Of a stretch of 64,000 bases of DNA, positions 33,554 to 45,332 are shown piece after piece; the first letter of the stretch is position 1; the number at the start of each line of letters is the position of its first letter. The position numbers and the translations under genes were made by a program. The stretch covers positions 222,941-286,940 of the forward strand of contig CAJNOJ010000118.1 in assembly GCA_905250025.1 (NCBI GenBank). The letters are read 5' to 3'. Source of the DNA: Adineta ricciae. Lineage: Eukaryota; Rotifera; Eurotatoria; Adinetida; Adinetidae. The notes under the pieces are model-generated. The model saw nothing but the letters and a program-made list of their open reading frames with translations. It did not search any database and was not told the origin of the DNA.

Positions 33554-34959
33554 TTATAGCCAGCTATGTTGTTGTCGTTCGGGTATGGTTTTTGTTAGAA
33601 TGTTAATCACTGTGTTCAGTTTACTTTCCAAACGAATCAATTTGTCTTCGACGAGACCGATTTGTTGTTTGATTTTGTTGAGCGACTTTTCATTGTTTTT
33701 CTGTTCTTCAGTGACATCAGCAAGTGTTGTCATCAATGATTCATTGCCATTGACTGCGTTTCTTTGTTCTTGCTTAATTTGCCGTGCCTGTCGCATAGCT
33801 GTATGTAATCGATAGAGAGAATTAAAAAGCGCACGATAGTGATGACCATGACGCTTGAGGAACCAAGCTCGAACGGAATATTGAATGATTTCCATTGTTT
33901 TCTTCCGATATTCTCGCGCTCGATTAATTCGAGTGACGAAATCGAGTACGACTTGTTCCGATCGATCCAAAGATATCTTGCTTGTGAATACAGCGATCAA
34001 AACAGCTGACGCGAATACACCGAAGAAAGCAATGACAATAGATACACCTTGTCCGCAATAAGTTTGAGGAACTAAATCACCGTATCCTAAAAGACAAATA
34101 TCGAAATATTTTTTGCAATTTCATTCAAAAGAACTAACCAACAGTAGTAAATGTGACAATGGTAAACCACATCGCATTGTTGAATGTTGCTAGAGATGAT
34201 GGTGTGTCTACCGATGGCGATTTTAACGGCAGCCACATACCTTTTTCGCACGTACGTAATGACCAAGTCGAAATGAATAACATCAATACCATGACAGCCG
34301 ACCAAATACCAGCTGGATAGATTTGCAGGAATGCTCGTAGAATAAATGAGATTGTTACTGGAACTCGATTGAGGTAACCGATTGTACGAGATGAAGCAGC
34401 ATTGACTAGTCGAGAGTGTAATGTTACACTGCGCGCGATTAAGTAGAGACGTGCAAACACTATTAATGAAGAGAAGTAGTTTCAATTGGAGAAAAAGATT
34501 AAGAAATTACTTACTGGGAAATGTGAGAAAGATTTTGAGCCAAGCTGATTCTGTCGACAAAGTTCTGTCATCGAAAGGAAACGGATGAATGGAACAGACG
34601 AGAACTTCACATAAGACAAGAAGAAGAACACGAAAATCAATGGTAACACGCCAATCTGCGATATGATTGTTGATTGTATACAGTTGAATATTAAGTGCAT
34701 GGTAGTACAAAATCAGTCCGACCAATAATAACGTGGAAATACTGATCGAAGGGCGAAGAAAGATCAACAGATTCGACTCGATATCATTCAGTCGTAGTTC
34801 GGTATCGATAATCATCGATAGAAGACCGAAGAGAGCAATAATGCACATAATGTCGTTGACCTGACAACATCGAAAATGAAGTTTTTTCCGTTCGATCAAT
34901 TGATATTTGATTTTAGATACTGTTTCTATTGGAACGGTTGTCTCATCACCAAAGAACAT
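33554..34959 (-). CDS. SK-type (KCNN) calcium-activated K+ channel
   Basis: Small-conductance Ca2+-activated potassium channel subunit, 432 aa, three exons: 34959..34515, 34459..34139, 34086..33554 (introns of 55 and 52 nt, phase 1). S1-S3 lie in exon 1, including NHIADWRVTIDFR. S4-S5 lie in exon 2 (FARLYLIARSVTLHSRLVNAASSRTIG, typical of SK rather than Kv channels, lacking a strong voltage sensor). The pore filter TTVGYGDLVPQTYCG is rebuilt across the exon 2/3 junction. The tail has a helical calmodulin-binding-like region (YSVRAWFLKRHG ... RQARQIKQEQR) and a coiled coil. Channels of this family open when constitutively bound calmodulin senses Ca2+. The N-terminus is short compared with vertebrate SK proteins. 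Confidence 0.85.
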
Positions 34960-35428
34960 TGTTGAAATGAACCGTTCGTATGACACGAACAAAAAGAAAT
35001 AGGACTTCTCCGCTTGACAATCCGAGTACAAGTGTTATAAGTTTCTCGGCTTTGTAACATGCAACGGAGAGAGTAATAGCATCGTTCTACTTGACATGCA
35101 ACGGAGAAGAGATTATATTTTATTCGCACTTCATTAATTATAACAAATCTTGGCAAGAGAACTTTTCTAAAAGATTTCGACACCTAATTGAAATATGAGT
35201 GTTTCGCTGTTGGATATAGTCGAATGTCTTACAAGAAAAGGAATGAAAACATTTTCTTTGTTTTTATAATTATGCACTTCTCCCAGTACAGCATCTAAAG
35301 AGTATTCAACTGTGAAGATAAATGAGTGAAAAAAAAGTGTAACAATTAATTCGAAGGTTGTATTTGTTTTTTAATATGTATGAAAGAAAATCAATTAAAA
35401 TTTTTAAGACACTACTGAAGTTCGTCTC
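34960..35428. other. Intergenic between K+ channel and NHL gene
   Basis: No gene seen. This is likely the promoter region of the channel and the 3' end of the neighbouring gene. A short near-repeat, ACTTGACATGCAACGGAGA with a GTAACATGCAACGGAGAGAG partner, lies at about 35055-35110. Confidence 0.4.
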
Positions 35429-37245
35429 TTAATGTGTGGGCTGTTGAATAGGAAACTTTTGCACTCGATGGTTTGCGTATTCGGTAATATAAAGATTACC
35501 GTGCGGATCGAATGCTAATCCATAGGGAAGACGAATTGAATTCGGTTGACTCGTACTGTCAACAATGATAGTACCCTGTATGGCTCCTCGTGGCCATTTC
35601 ATTATTCGATGATTTCCTGTATCGCTCACGTAGACAGTGCCCAACTGATCGATCACGATTCCTTCAGGATGGCGTAGTTGCGCGAGATCATTCCCTGCTG
35701 ATCCATTACCGGCTACAACGGTACCTTGTCTTGCACCTTTTTCCCATTTCATTACACGATGATTGGCGGTGTCAGATACGTAGAGTGAATGATTCCGATC
35801 AATGAACACGCAAGTGGGAGTGTTAAGTTGACTGTTGCTGCTTCCTTTTTCATGACCGCCTGCTACTATCGTTCCTTCAATATCACCAATTCGATATCGT
35901 CGCACTTCATGTGCTAGACCATGGCTGATATATAAAGTTCCCTCATCGTCCATTGTTCCCCCACGGCCATCGATATTGGTGGCAAGTAACTGTTCGCTAA
36001 TCCCCTTTTGGCGAAACCATCGAACGGCTCTTGCCATATACCCATCAAAAGTGATGACACTGTTTGTTTCTTCGTCGAAAATGACGTCGTACGGATACTG
36101 CAGCTGATGAGTTTTATTTCCACCAACTACGATTTCACCACGATCCGCACCCTTGGCCCAGACAGAAATACGATGATTGTTACGATCAGCAACATAGATC
36201 GTCTCATCACTGTCGACATATAAACCGACGGGAGAATCGAGCTGTTTGACGTCACTGCCGGCATCATACCCTCCAGCAACAATCGATCCGCTTTGACTCC
36301 ATGTAGCATTTGGATGAATGTCAACCCAGCTTGAACGTAACGACGGTACTGAAATGAGATCATTTCAACAGTAGTATCATGTAAATTACGGTAATTACCT
36401 TCCTCCTTCAGACTTTTCACTCGATATCTCAGCAGCTGAAGTGTGTCAGCAGATCGTTTCTCTAGAATTTCCAACTGTTCCAACTTATTATCGTATTGAT
36501 TGATACTACTACGATTCTTAACGGAATAGAATAATAACACTGTGTAGCATAGAAATGAGATGGGAATAATCCAGAACATTCTCTTCCCACTTCTTTCTTT
36601 TAAGTTCGGCTCCGATTTCACCTTCGCTATTGTTTGAAATTCGGACATTTCCGCCTTGTACACAACCATTGATATTTCTTCGATATTTTTAGGATTATTG
36701 TGATGTATACTGTCCAGCTCAACAGTAGCATATTCGTCTTCGGATTCCATTGCACCTAAATAAGATTATCAACAGATATTGATCTCAGTTTTGAACGTTC
36801 CGAAGAACTTACGCTCAGACTTCTTGTTATCAACATCTGGAATGGGCTCATATAGCAAATCTGGAAGCGTCATTAATAAATCGTTCTCGGGTTGATTTAC
36901 ACAACCATTGAGTCGCATCTTTTTTGCGTGTTCTTAGTTGACAAAAAGTACAGTAACACATTAGTTTAAAAAAGTTCAACAACTCAGGTTACCTTTCAAT
37001 AGATTCACTGCATCATAACATTTTATTTCTTTGAGTGCTTGGATTAAAAACGACACACTATTTCCACTAATTTTGTTCTGTTCGAAAAGCGATTCCATCA
37101 GACGAAGATTACCACTAAGAGAAAAATCGTCTCGAACCCGTCTTGGTACAGTCGAACCAAGATAGAAGTGGAGACATTCTCGATCTCTATCGCTAAGGCG
37201 ATCTTGCAGTTTCAATAAAAGACTACGTACTGTCGAATCATCCAT
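35429..37245 (-). CDS. Death-effector-domain / transmembrane / NHL-repeat protein
   Basis: Four exons (37245..36993, 36932..36813, 36755..36399, 36348..35429), all joined in phase 1, give 549 aa. Residues 1-84 look like a death effector domain: LLLKLQDRLSDRDRECLHFY, then LMESLFEQNKI and LIQALKEIKCYDAVNLL, the six-helix pattern of FADD and caspase-8 DEDs. An acidic linker precedes one transmembrane helix at about 184-204 (MFWIIPISFLCYTVLLFYSV) with basic residues on its N side, which suggests a type II protein with the DED in the cytosol. A short coiled coil follows, then about six NHL beta-propeller blades (GLYVDSDETIYVADRNNHRI, LYVSDTANHRVMKWEKGA). This would link an extracellular propeller to DED signalling. 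It is related in its propeller to 53057..54248. Confidence 0.75.
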
Positions 37246-37473
37246 CGATCGTGATATTTTTAACAATAAAAATAAAGATTCCTCTCGAACATTTTAAATA
37301 ACGTTTTCTTTTGTACCTTATCTTCGATAGATAAGGTCATTATTATCTCTCATTCTGATCAGAAGAATGTGCAGATATCATTTTACTAATTTGACTTTCA
37401 CATTAGTTATTCGTTTTTATTTGTTTTATTATGGAAAAAAATCGCGAATAAATGTCCGTTTAGTAGGAAACTA

Positions 37474-40400
37474 TCAGTCAAAGAATTTTTCGGGTAATAT
37501 CAGCAATTGTTTCAAATCTTCTTCGCATTTCTTGGTAATTTCAAATTGCGTGGCATGAAATTCGATCGTTTCACGTATTGGAACTTTCCCATCGACCTTT
37601 TCCGTGCCAATGTATGTGACTTGATAAAATGCTGGTTTCACGTTGCTCAACGTATCGAATCGAAAAAGAGAAGATTTCTGTTGCTCCAAACGACCAAATT
37701 CATAACGAACCATTCGTTTGAACAAGATAATTTGCACTGAAGGACGCAGCAAATCCATTGCAATCGTAAGGCGCGGACTAGTTCCACTAAGAAGATCCGT
37801 TTCTTTCGGGTTTTTAAATATTGAATTTACATATTGAGGGAATAGTTCATGTTTAGAATCGATTTCCATCTCTGTTTCATAAATCTTATACAATCCGTCA
37901 TGACGTTCTTCGCCACCTCGGACAACACGAACCCATTCTGTTGAAACGAACATAAATTTTGTTAATTTCTTCTTGTCATCAAAGATCAACGAAGTTTTAT
38001 TTGGTGCGATGTCATAACAAGCGCAAACAAGCACGTACTTTGCTACTGACTTTTTCGTTGGCTCCTACGAAGGAAATAGCAGCTGGTTCGATACAATGAT
38101 CGATGTACACGACTTACGCGTTCGTTCGTAATCGTTTTCACGTCATTTTCTTCAAAAACATATTCAACATGATTGTTGACGATGAGTTGGTTCAGTTCTT
38201 TGATATTTTTTGCTTTTATATCAGTCATTGTTGGAGAAGGCTTGAGAAAAAGTTGACCCGATGAAATAGTAAGCATTAGTTGTGCATTTGCAGACAGCGA
38301 ATACTTTTTACCGAATTCAGATAACGATGAAACTAATTTGTCGGCAGCATTATTTTCAGAAGAACTGTTTCCATCGAGATCAACAGTGAAGTAGCCATTG
38401 GGTGATAAATTCCATTTCACGCGACTGGCTGTTGTTTTCATACGATTGAAGATAATATTCCAATTGGCGGTGTTGTCAGATAAGGATGACATTGTCGATG
38501 AAGTTAATGAAGTAGCAGCAGGTGCAGCAGTGTTAATCAATTTTATTTGAGGGCTCGATTCTTTTGCTGTTGCATTCGAGTTCTTTTCTTCTGTCACTTT
38601 TGATCTTGAGTCAACAGATGCAGATCTCGAAGCTAGTCTTCGGTGCTTACTGCCGCTGCGTTTTTCTGGTTTAGGTACAGTAGAAGGCTCATGATCCAAA
38701 GACATCGCTGAGGTTTTCGAATCCGCTGAAGATCGTCGCTCGTCCATTGGCACGTCTTTCGGTCTTGATTTTCTAGGTAATTTGGCAACTGGATTGGGCA
38801 ATGCTTCTATAGGTTGAGACCTGACCGGTGGCTTTGCCGTGCCCTTTGGTTTACGTGACGCATCTCTGACAGTGTCGGAGTCTGAAGTAAGTTCCGTAGT
38901 TGTGCATGGCTTTTCTACAGTAGATTTTTCTTGAATACCTTGCGAAGTAAGCCATTGTTCGAATTCTGCATCTTGTGAATTGGTGTTTGCTTTCTGCTGT
39001 TTCGAAGGTGCTGTGCGCGTGGTCGATGATGATCGTGACGTGTGTGATGTACAGCGTCTTGAAAAGAAATGACGTTTCGCTGCTTCGTATAGCTTATTGG
39101 GCGTACTATCTGATGGACGCACTTTTTTATCGAATTTTTTCATAAATAATGGATATTCGTTCGGAAGTTTAGCTTCTATTTCGTAAACTCGATCTAACTT
39201 AATCTGCTCGCCGGTTTTTGGTGCATCAACAGCGCGCGCAAATAGTTCAGCCAAATATTTACATTCATCGGATCTTGTATGCTTTTCATGATAGTCAGCA
39301 CACGCTAAATGCACATCACAGATAATTCCTTGAGATGCCGCGCCAAACGAGTCAACAATATGATCAACGACTATTTGTCGGGTGATATTTGGTATAATCG
39401 CTTTCGTTGCTGCTTCATACGACAATGGCTCATCCATATTTCTAATTTTGAATAATTCACCCCAATAAACCTGCAATAGACAACTCATTGATGAAACTAA
39501 TCGACTTCGAAGATCAGAGTCTCACCCAGTATTGATCACCGTCCAAATCTGATCCTGACATTTCACTTGGATGTGGTCGTGGACCTACTTGCGGAAAAAC
39601 AATACAATCGCGTATGCATTTTCTCAATTCAGGAAGATCAACAGCGGTCAGTCGTCGAAAATCACCTGGATATAAACAAGGCATTTTAGCAACTAAAACA
39701 TCGCCTAGAAAAACAAGAAAAGCAATTATATTTTCGTCATACAATCGACTTACCCGTCACAACCACGTAAGTACTCTCATCAGAAGAATCAAAATCTTTG
39801 TACTGAATAAAAACCTGCCCATACGTTAGCGTTTTCGTTTCATCAACAACCCCGAACATATATCGTGCTTCATTCAATGGCAAAGGTATATTGTTCTTCA
39901 ACAAATCATCGGTTGTATTGGAATAACGGAGTTTTCTCGATTCTTCGTGTTTATTTAATTGGTCAAAATTAGTTAACGCTCGATTTTGATACGACGCGAA
40001 CTTATCATACCGATTACCCAAATCCGACAGTAACATAATCACTTGATTATTCAATTTCAACGGTACTAGAAGAGACCGAAAACAGATATACGAAACAGAA
40101 ACAATGGAAGCAAACATACATGGTTTGCTATATTCACATATTTCCAAAGTCCAATCGGGTGAATCAAATTTTTCCATAGATGGACGTACTTTAATAAAAT
40201 ACTGATCGAATCTGGACCCCGGCTCGATGGCTAACATGCCTTTGCAACCAGCAATTCGAACTTGATAAGCTGACGGAACATCCTCTCTTCTTCTCAATTG
40301 AATATTTAATTTTACTGCAATTAATCCCGCAACACCCCAAGACATTGTGCCAATACCATCAGTGAAACAGTATTTGTTGTCGTTGGTTTTCACGTCTGGA

Positions 40401-42144
40401 ACTCTTGTTGCGACCAACTTTTGATCTGGAGAGAATCTTCTTTCGTCAACGAATTTAAACTCAATCTAAACAGAATGTAATCAAGATTTTCACATGAATT
40501 GTTACTAAACGATTTACTCCTGTTCTCCGTGAACTAGAAAAGTAAAGCCCAATTCGTGCAATGTAATTTGCGACGTTTTTGATTGCCGAGAAATCTCCCA
40601 ATTCTCGCCATCCGTCTTCGATCGTTTTCGTTTCATTGGCAAGAAACCAAAAGGACATTTCCTTCAGTTGGCTTGTTGATGTACCAAACAGACGATAACT
40701 CTTGCCAACAACTTGGATACCGTTCAACATCTTGTCTTTCAATCGACTTTTCATGGCTCGACCGAAGCTTCTTAATTTGCTACCATCTTCGTCACGAATG
40801 TGGACTAATACAAACATATCGGGACCGCCTAGTGATGCCATACGTATTGCACGATTACCCATGGTCGCTTCCATTCGCTCGTAGAGAATTCGCAATGGTG
40901 TGATGAGTATGCAACCAACAGAATAAGGTAATGATTCCACTGGAGAATTCTTTTTTTCTGGACATTTTCCTTTCCAATAAGCAGTAAAATCGGCAAAAAC
41001 TCTTCCTATATGATAACAATGATTTTCGTTGAGTTTATGTTTCAGATAATAACACAAGTTGTTGAATAATTCAGGATCGAATTGGGAAAATTGCTGATGA
41101 AGTTTTTGAGAATATTTGTCACTAAACACGTAACCCATAGAGAAAAGCATGTCCAACGCGTAATGATGTTTATATGACGCAGATGATGTTAAGTGGAACG
41201 GGTTATCCGATTTCTTAAAATTCTTACTTTCGAGCGTCACGAAATTGATGGTAAAGTTGTCATGATATTCATCGGTTTCTGCGGTTAATTCCTCGAGAAA
41301 TGCGTACGTATGCGCAGACTCATTGAACGTTAACAAAATATCCGAACTTTTTCCTAGAATTTTTGTGAAACCATCACTATCGGACGCGCACACTCTAAAA
41401 CGTATGAAATTGTCAAGCTATTTGTGATGAAAATGATTCTTTGCCTACCTTTCAGTGATATCTTTTCCGTTACTCGTAAATTGTCTTTTCATTGTCACTG
41501 CATGTTTTAACATCAAAACAACACTAGGACGTTCTTTGAGATTGACGAGTATAGACTTATGTATCCCTCTCACTGGAATAAACATTTGTCTGGATTTATC
41601 CTTCGACATGATCCGTATGGTTTCCGGTTCATGTTGCCATTTCAAAATGCGAAGTTCTTGTATGGAAGGATGATCTTCGCTGTGAATATTGAATGTACTC
41701 CATGAATACATCGAACCAAAATGGCAAGAGACGGAATAATCGTTGGTTTTCACTTGATTATCATTATTCATTGAACGACGATTGTGAATATAATGAAACG
41801 GATCAGTCTGCATGGAAAACCATATGTGTCGATGCGAGTCCGTTGTTATCGTGACTAATTCATCACGAATTTTATTTGCTTCTTCTCGTGTACATGTAAA
41901 ATCATACGGCAATGGAGATTGAGAAGCCATTTCTCGTGGTTTGAAGTGAGTTATACCCAGAATCTTCTGAATATTACCTCCGACAAGATACGCAGTGTCA
42001 CTAGTAAAAACATTTTGAAATGAACAATGAACGGTGGAATCCCAATCGTCGTAATGGTTCACACTAAAACAAATCGATCGCTGTCGAACGCGTGTTTTTA
42101 TTCAATTGTGTAGAATTTTACCATTTTTCGTGTTTTGGTGGCAT
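37474..42144 (-). CDS. Cellular RNA-dependent RNA polymerase (RDR/QDE-1/EGO-1 family)
   Basis: Eukaryotic RNAi-type RNA-dependent RNA polymerase that copies RNA templates into double-stranded RNA for small-RNA silencing. Eight exons: 42144..42122, 42063..41449, 41394..40518, 40465..40120, 40065..39754, 39704..39526, 39470..38118, 38037..37474; frame continuity gives 1422 aa. The core begins near YCFTDGIGTMS and has CLYPGDFRRLTAVD. The catalytic loop SGSDLDGDQYW places the three metal-binding Asp at about residues 777, 779 and 781. A Ser/Lys/Pro-rich insert (about 925-1105) separates the core from a C-terminal region. Exon 1 is only 23 nt (MPPKHEK plus two bases), chosen because the next exon has no ATG. 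Bdelloids carry many such genes. All catalytic features are intact. Confidence 0.9.
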
Positions 42145-42738
42145 GTGGTTTGTGTCGTTGTGTAGAAAAGAAAGCTGGCGTCAAGCTTCACAGTTGGCGA
42201 ATGCTTGATAGGAAGAAACGGAGGAACGCTATCGTATTATGAAAACGACGTCATTTTTACCCTGTTGCACAATGCACATGCATTGGGGTAATAATAATTT
42301 CTTTTCAGAGCGTAGTGAAACTGGGTTTTTTCCTTCTGACTTTCTTTTTCTTTCTGAATTAAATGATTTCAAGTGTATAGTGCAAAACTCGAGATGTTGA
42401 ATCATGAGTATTTTTTTCAAAAAAGAGTCGTACTGTAGAAACAAGGTTCATATGCAATGAAAACTTTCGTTTGTAACCAACTCAAAGTAGTGTGACTACA
42501 ATTCAAGTATCTCACAATACACAGAAAGTAGTGTCGAAGAACGAGAAAAGAAGCAAGATTAAATTTATGATATGACTCTCTGTTTAAAGTTATCTTCTCG
42601 TATCATACCCTCACCATGCAAAAAGCAACAGAAGTCAAGTGATATTATTTATTTTCGAAGTGATGAAAAGAATAACAACACAGTATAAGAGGATCGTGGA
42701 CACCAATGATGCAGATTTTTGTTTTGAAATATGAATGT
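42145..42738. other. Intergenic, no gene seen
   Basis: Upstream region of the polymerase gene and 3' region of the small secreted-peptide gene; both are on the minus strand. A 71-codon minus frame at 42229..42444 has no recognised features. Confidence 0.4.
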
Positions 42739-42936
42739 TCAGACCCAAATAGGTCCTGAGGGTGGTGGTGGAGGAGGATAATACACACATCGATAGAATT
42801 GACGTTTTTCAACATTTTCCTTCGCATTTTCAGCATTGCGAATCATTCGTTTCACCATTTCACGACGACTTTCCTGTACAGTAGCACCACCAAATACCAA
42901 GATAGAAACTAAGAGTATCAATATGAAATATTTCAT
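42739..42936 (-). CDS. Small secreted peptide with Pro-rich tail
   Basis: Protein of 65 aa from ATG 42936. A signal peptide (MKYFILILLVSILVFGGA) is followed by a charged helix (ESRREMVKRMIRNAENAKEN) with a KR dibasic site and a C-terminal FYRCVYYPPPPPPSGPIWV. The dibasic KR before QFYRCVYY could be a prohormone cleavage site, giving a short Pro-rich peptide, but there is no Gly amidation signal. Function unknown; neuropeptide-like or matrix peptide are the options. Confidence 0.55.
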   Translation of the reverse strand: MKYFILILLVSILVFGGATVQESRREMVKRMIRNAENAKENVEKRQFYRCVYYPPPPPPSGPIWV

Positions 42937-43145
42937 CGTTGTATCAAAGATCAAACTTGTATAGATTGAGTACGAAATGATTCGTGATATTTATATATAC
43001 AGTGGATATTTTGAATTCAATTGTGCAGAAAATCACTCTCAAAGTGTCTCGATTAGCTTGCACTTGAATACACTAAATTTATTCAGGAATTACGTATTTT
43101 ATGTTTACTTCCTTTGATAATGATTGAAATCATTTTTGAGAAACT

Positions 43146-44414
43146 ATGAAGATATTAATTAACTTCCTTTTGATATATGAAATTTTATCGAAATCCTATG
43201 ATGAAGTTAGACTCCCCTTCGATCATGTTCAATATATTGTGGACAATTTACAAGTTAAGTATCAAATGAACTATGACGATGCAAAAAATAGTATCTCACA
43301 ATTACAACATTTCTTCACTGGAATAAAATACCAAATTATCGATAACATCATTCACCACCCACAAGGTACAATTCGAAATGCATGGGAAATATATATCATN
43401 GAAATTTTATCGAAATCCTATGATGAAGTTAGACTCCCCTTCGATCATGTTCAATATATTGTGGACAATTTACAAGTTAAGTATCAAATGAACTATGACG
43501 ATGCAAAAAATAGTATCTCACAATTACAACATTTCTTCACTGGAATAAAATACCAAATTATCGATAACATCATTCACCACCCACAAGGTACAATTCGAAA
43601 TGCATGGGAAATATATATCATTCATACGACAATCTATCATGACTTTTGCCATGCAACATTTGGTAGATATATTCACTATATACCGACGACAGTGGACGAT
43701 AAAGGTCAACTGTGCGTATACAATAAGCTGAAGAACTTTGGAATAAATAACCTGAATGAGACAGTTTGGTTATTGGCAAGTGAACATCACTCATCGTTGA
43801 CAACATGGGACAACTATTACAAAGATTCAAAATCTGTGTTGACCTTTAATTTACATGCGAATAGATTTCTCAAAGCCTTTATAGAAAAATACAATCCGCC
43901 ATCGGATTACTTCAAAGTTTTAGACATAGCTATGGGCCGAGGAAGAAATTCCATTTGGCTGGCACGAAAAGGTTATCAAGTAGTGGGATTTGACGCTTCA
44001 ATCGAAGGAATTCAAATCGTCAAATATCAAGCAGAACGATTCAATCTAACTAATTTACAATCGTATGTGGCATCAATCGAAGAGTTTTCCTTTGGTTTGG
44101 AACAATGGGATCTGGTTGTATGTATGTATTTTCCACTCATAAATCAAACAAGCTATCTGCGAAGAATAGAACAATCACTGAAGAATGAAGGTCTACTGAT
44201 TGTAGAGGGTTTTCATTGGGATAGTTTAAGTGGTGAACATCGAATACCAACTGGTGTTACTTATAGAACAAATGCAATTCCATCATTATTTCCGAATCTA
44301 ACAACGATTGTGAACGAAGAACCAGTTGATTACAGTGATTTTGGAAATGAAATGACAAAACTCGTTCGATATGTAGGACAAAAACACCATTTCTCTGTTT
44401 CTCGTGTCAATTAA
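43146..44414 (+). CDS. Secreted GRDP-like / SAM methyltransferase fusion (assembly-interrupted)
   Basis: A signal-peptide-like N-terminus (MKILINFLLIYEILSKS) leads into a domain like the neighbouring GRDP-like protein: NAWEIYIIHTTIYHDFCHATF parallels AWHAHILNTPMYFSFCQSTF but has lost the WHxH histidines, and FGINNLNETVW parallels LGIVDLNETIW. From about 43905 a class I methyltransferase follows, with motif I VLDIAMGRGRNSIWLARKG, VVGFDAS, and WDLVVCMYFPL; the pattern is closest to TehB-like enzymes. An N at 43400 sits between two identical 221-bp stretches, so the true protein is about 74 residues shorter than the 422-codon frame. The substrate is unknown. It is tail-to-tail with its GRDP-like paralogue, 39 bp apart. 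Confidence 0.7.
   Translation: MKILINFLLIYEILSKSYDEVRLPFDHVQYIVDNLQVKYQMNYDDAKNSISQLQHFFTGIKYQIIDNIIHHPQGTIRNAWEIYIXEILSKSYDEVRLPFDHVQYIVDNLQVKYQMNYDDAKNSISQLQHFFTGIKYQIIDNIIHHPQGTIRNAWEIYIIHTTIYHDFCHATFGRYIHYIPTTVDDKGQLCVYNKLKNFGINNLNETVWLLASEHHSSLTTWDNYYKDSKSVLTFNLHANRFLKAFIEKYNPPSDYFKVLDIAMGRGRNSIWLARKGYQVVGFDASIEGIQIVKYQAERFNLTNLQSYVASIEEFSFGLEQWDLVVCMYFPLINQTSYLRRIEQSLKNEGLLIVEGFHWDSLSGEHRIPTGVTYRTNAIPSLFPNLTTIVNEEPVDYSDFGNEMTKLVRYVGQKHHFSVSRVN
43179..43621. repeat. 221-bp perfect direct repeat around an N
   Basis: 43179..43399 is identical to 43401..43621, separated only by the single N at 43400. This is what results when two overlapping contigs are scaffolded without being merged. A genuine tandem duplication of exactly the contig ends is unlikely. 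Confidence 0.85.
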
Positions 44415-44453
44415 TATATGAAGGAAGGAGTATAAAATCATTTAAAGCAAATT

Positions 44454-44987
44454 TCAAAGTTCAGTTTTTGTTTGGACATTCTCATTGAACATAGCTGCAG
44501 CTGTAGAAGTCCAGATGGTTTCATTTAGATCTACAATTCCCAACTCCTTCAGTTTTGTAAACATCGGTATTTGAAATTCCAGAGAGGAAACGATTACTTG
44601 TGTTTCTTCAGCTTCACTGGCTCTCGTCCAATAGGGAGAATGATGTAGATAAGAACCAAACGTTGATTGACAAAAGCTAAAGTACATGGGTGTGTTTAAG
44701 ATATGTGCATGCCATGCTGTATCGATCATCTCGGATGGTTCCCCGGTTAGACCATTCTTAGCAGCTGTATAATAGTTCTCTAACTCAATGATTGTATTTA
44801 GTGCATCAGTGTCAGTCATATGCTCTGTAGTTCGTAATCGTTCGTATAAATATTGAACATCACCGTCTGGTATTGTGACAATCTCGAAACAAGTGATCGA
44901 TGAAGATAGTATAGCTGTTATTAGCCATAGTTCTATACCAATATAGATCATCTTCAAGTGAACTAAATTAATATATAAAGAAAACAT
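44454..44987 (-). CDS. Secreted GRDP-like domain protein (copy A)
   Basis: Protein of 177 aa from ATG 44987. An ATG at codon 13 is a better start because MIYIGIELWLITAILSSS then forms a clean signal peptide. The body matches the GRDP-like pattern (glycine-rich domain-containing protein-like): MIDTAWHAHILNTPMYFSFC then FGSYLHHSPYW, with conserved Trp, His and Cys that could bind a metal. The rest is helical. It is a paralogue of the N-terminal half of the neighbouring methyltransferase gene, in opposite orientation. Function is unknown; extracellular location is inferred from the signal peptide. Copy B is at 57809..58342. Confidence 0.65.
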   Translation of the reverse strand: MFSLYINLVHLKMIYIGIELWLITAILSSSITCFEIVTIPDGDVQYLYERLRTTEHMTDTDALNTIIELENYYTAAKNGLTGEPSEMIDTAWHAHILNTPMYFSFCQSTFGSYLHHSPYWTRASEAEETQVIVSSLEFQIPMFTKLKELGIVDLNETIWTSTAAAMFNENVQTKTEL

Positions 44988-45332
44988 CTAAAAGTTATTT
45001 AAAATCATGGAATAGTGTTCGTGGATTATACTTTGAATTGAATAAATACGAAGAACAATCTTCATAAGGAGTCAAGTATGCGTTAATAAATGATTCTTAG
45101 CATTTATTTTCTGTTCGATTGACTTCGCAAAACAAGTTCATATATTACGCAGTGCAAAGCGTTGCATACATTCTTTTATTTCTATTTGGATAGTGAGTCC
45201 TGTATTCGTTATCCTCTTTGAGGACCTGCTGTTGGTCTAAGACGTTCGTTCATATCGAAAGCACACTGATATCTTCAAAATTTCTTTTCCTTACTGACTT
45301 TTATTTTTTGAAAAAATAGTTTAGCATTAAAA

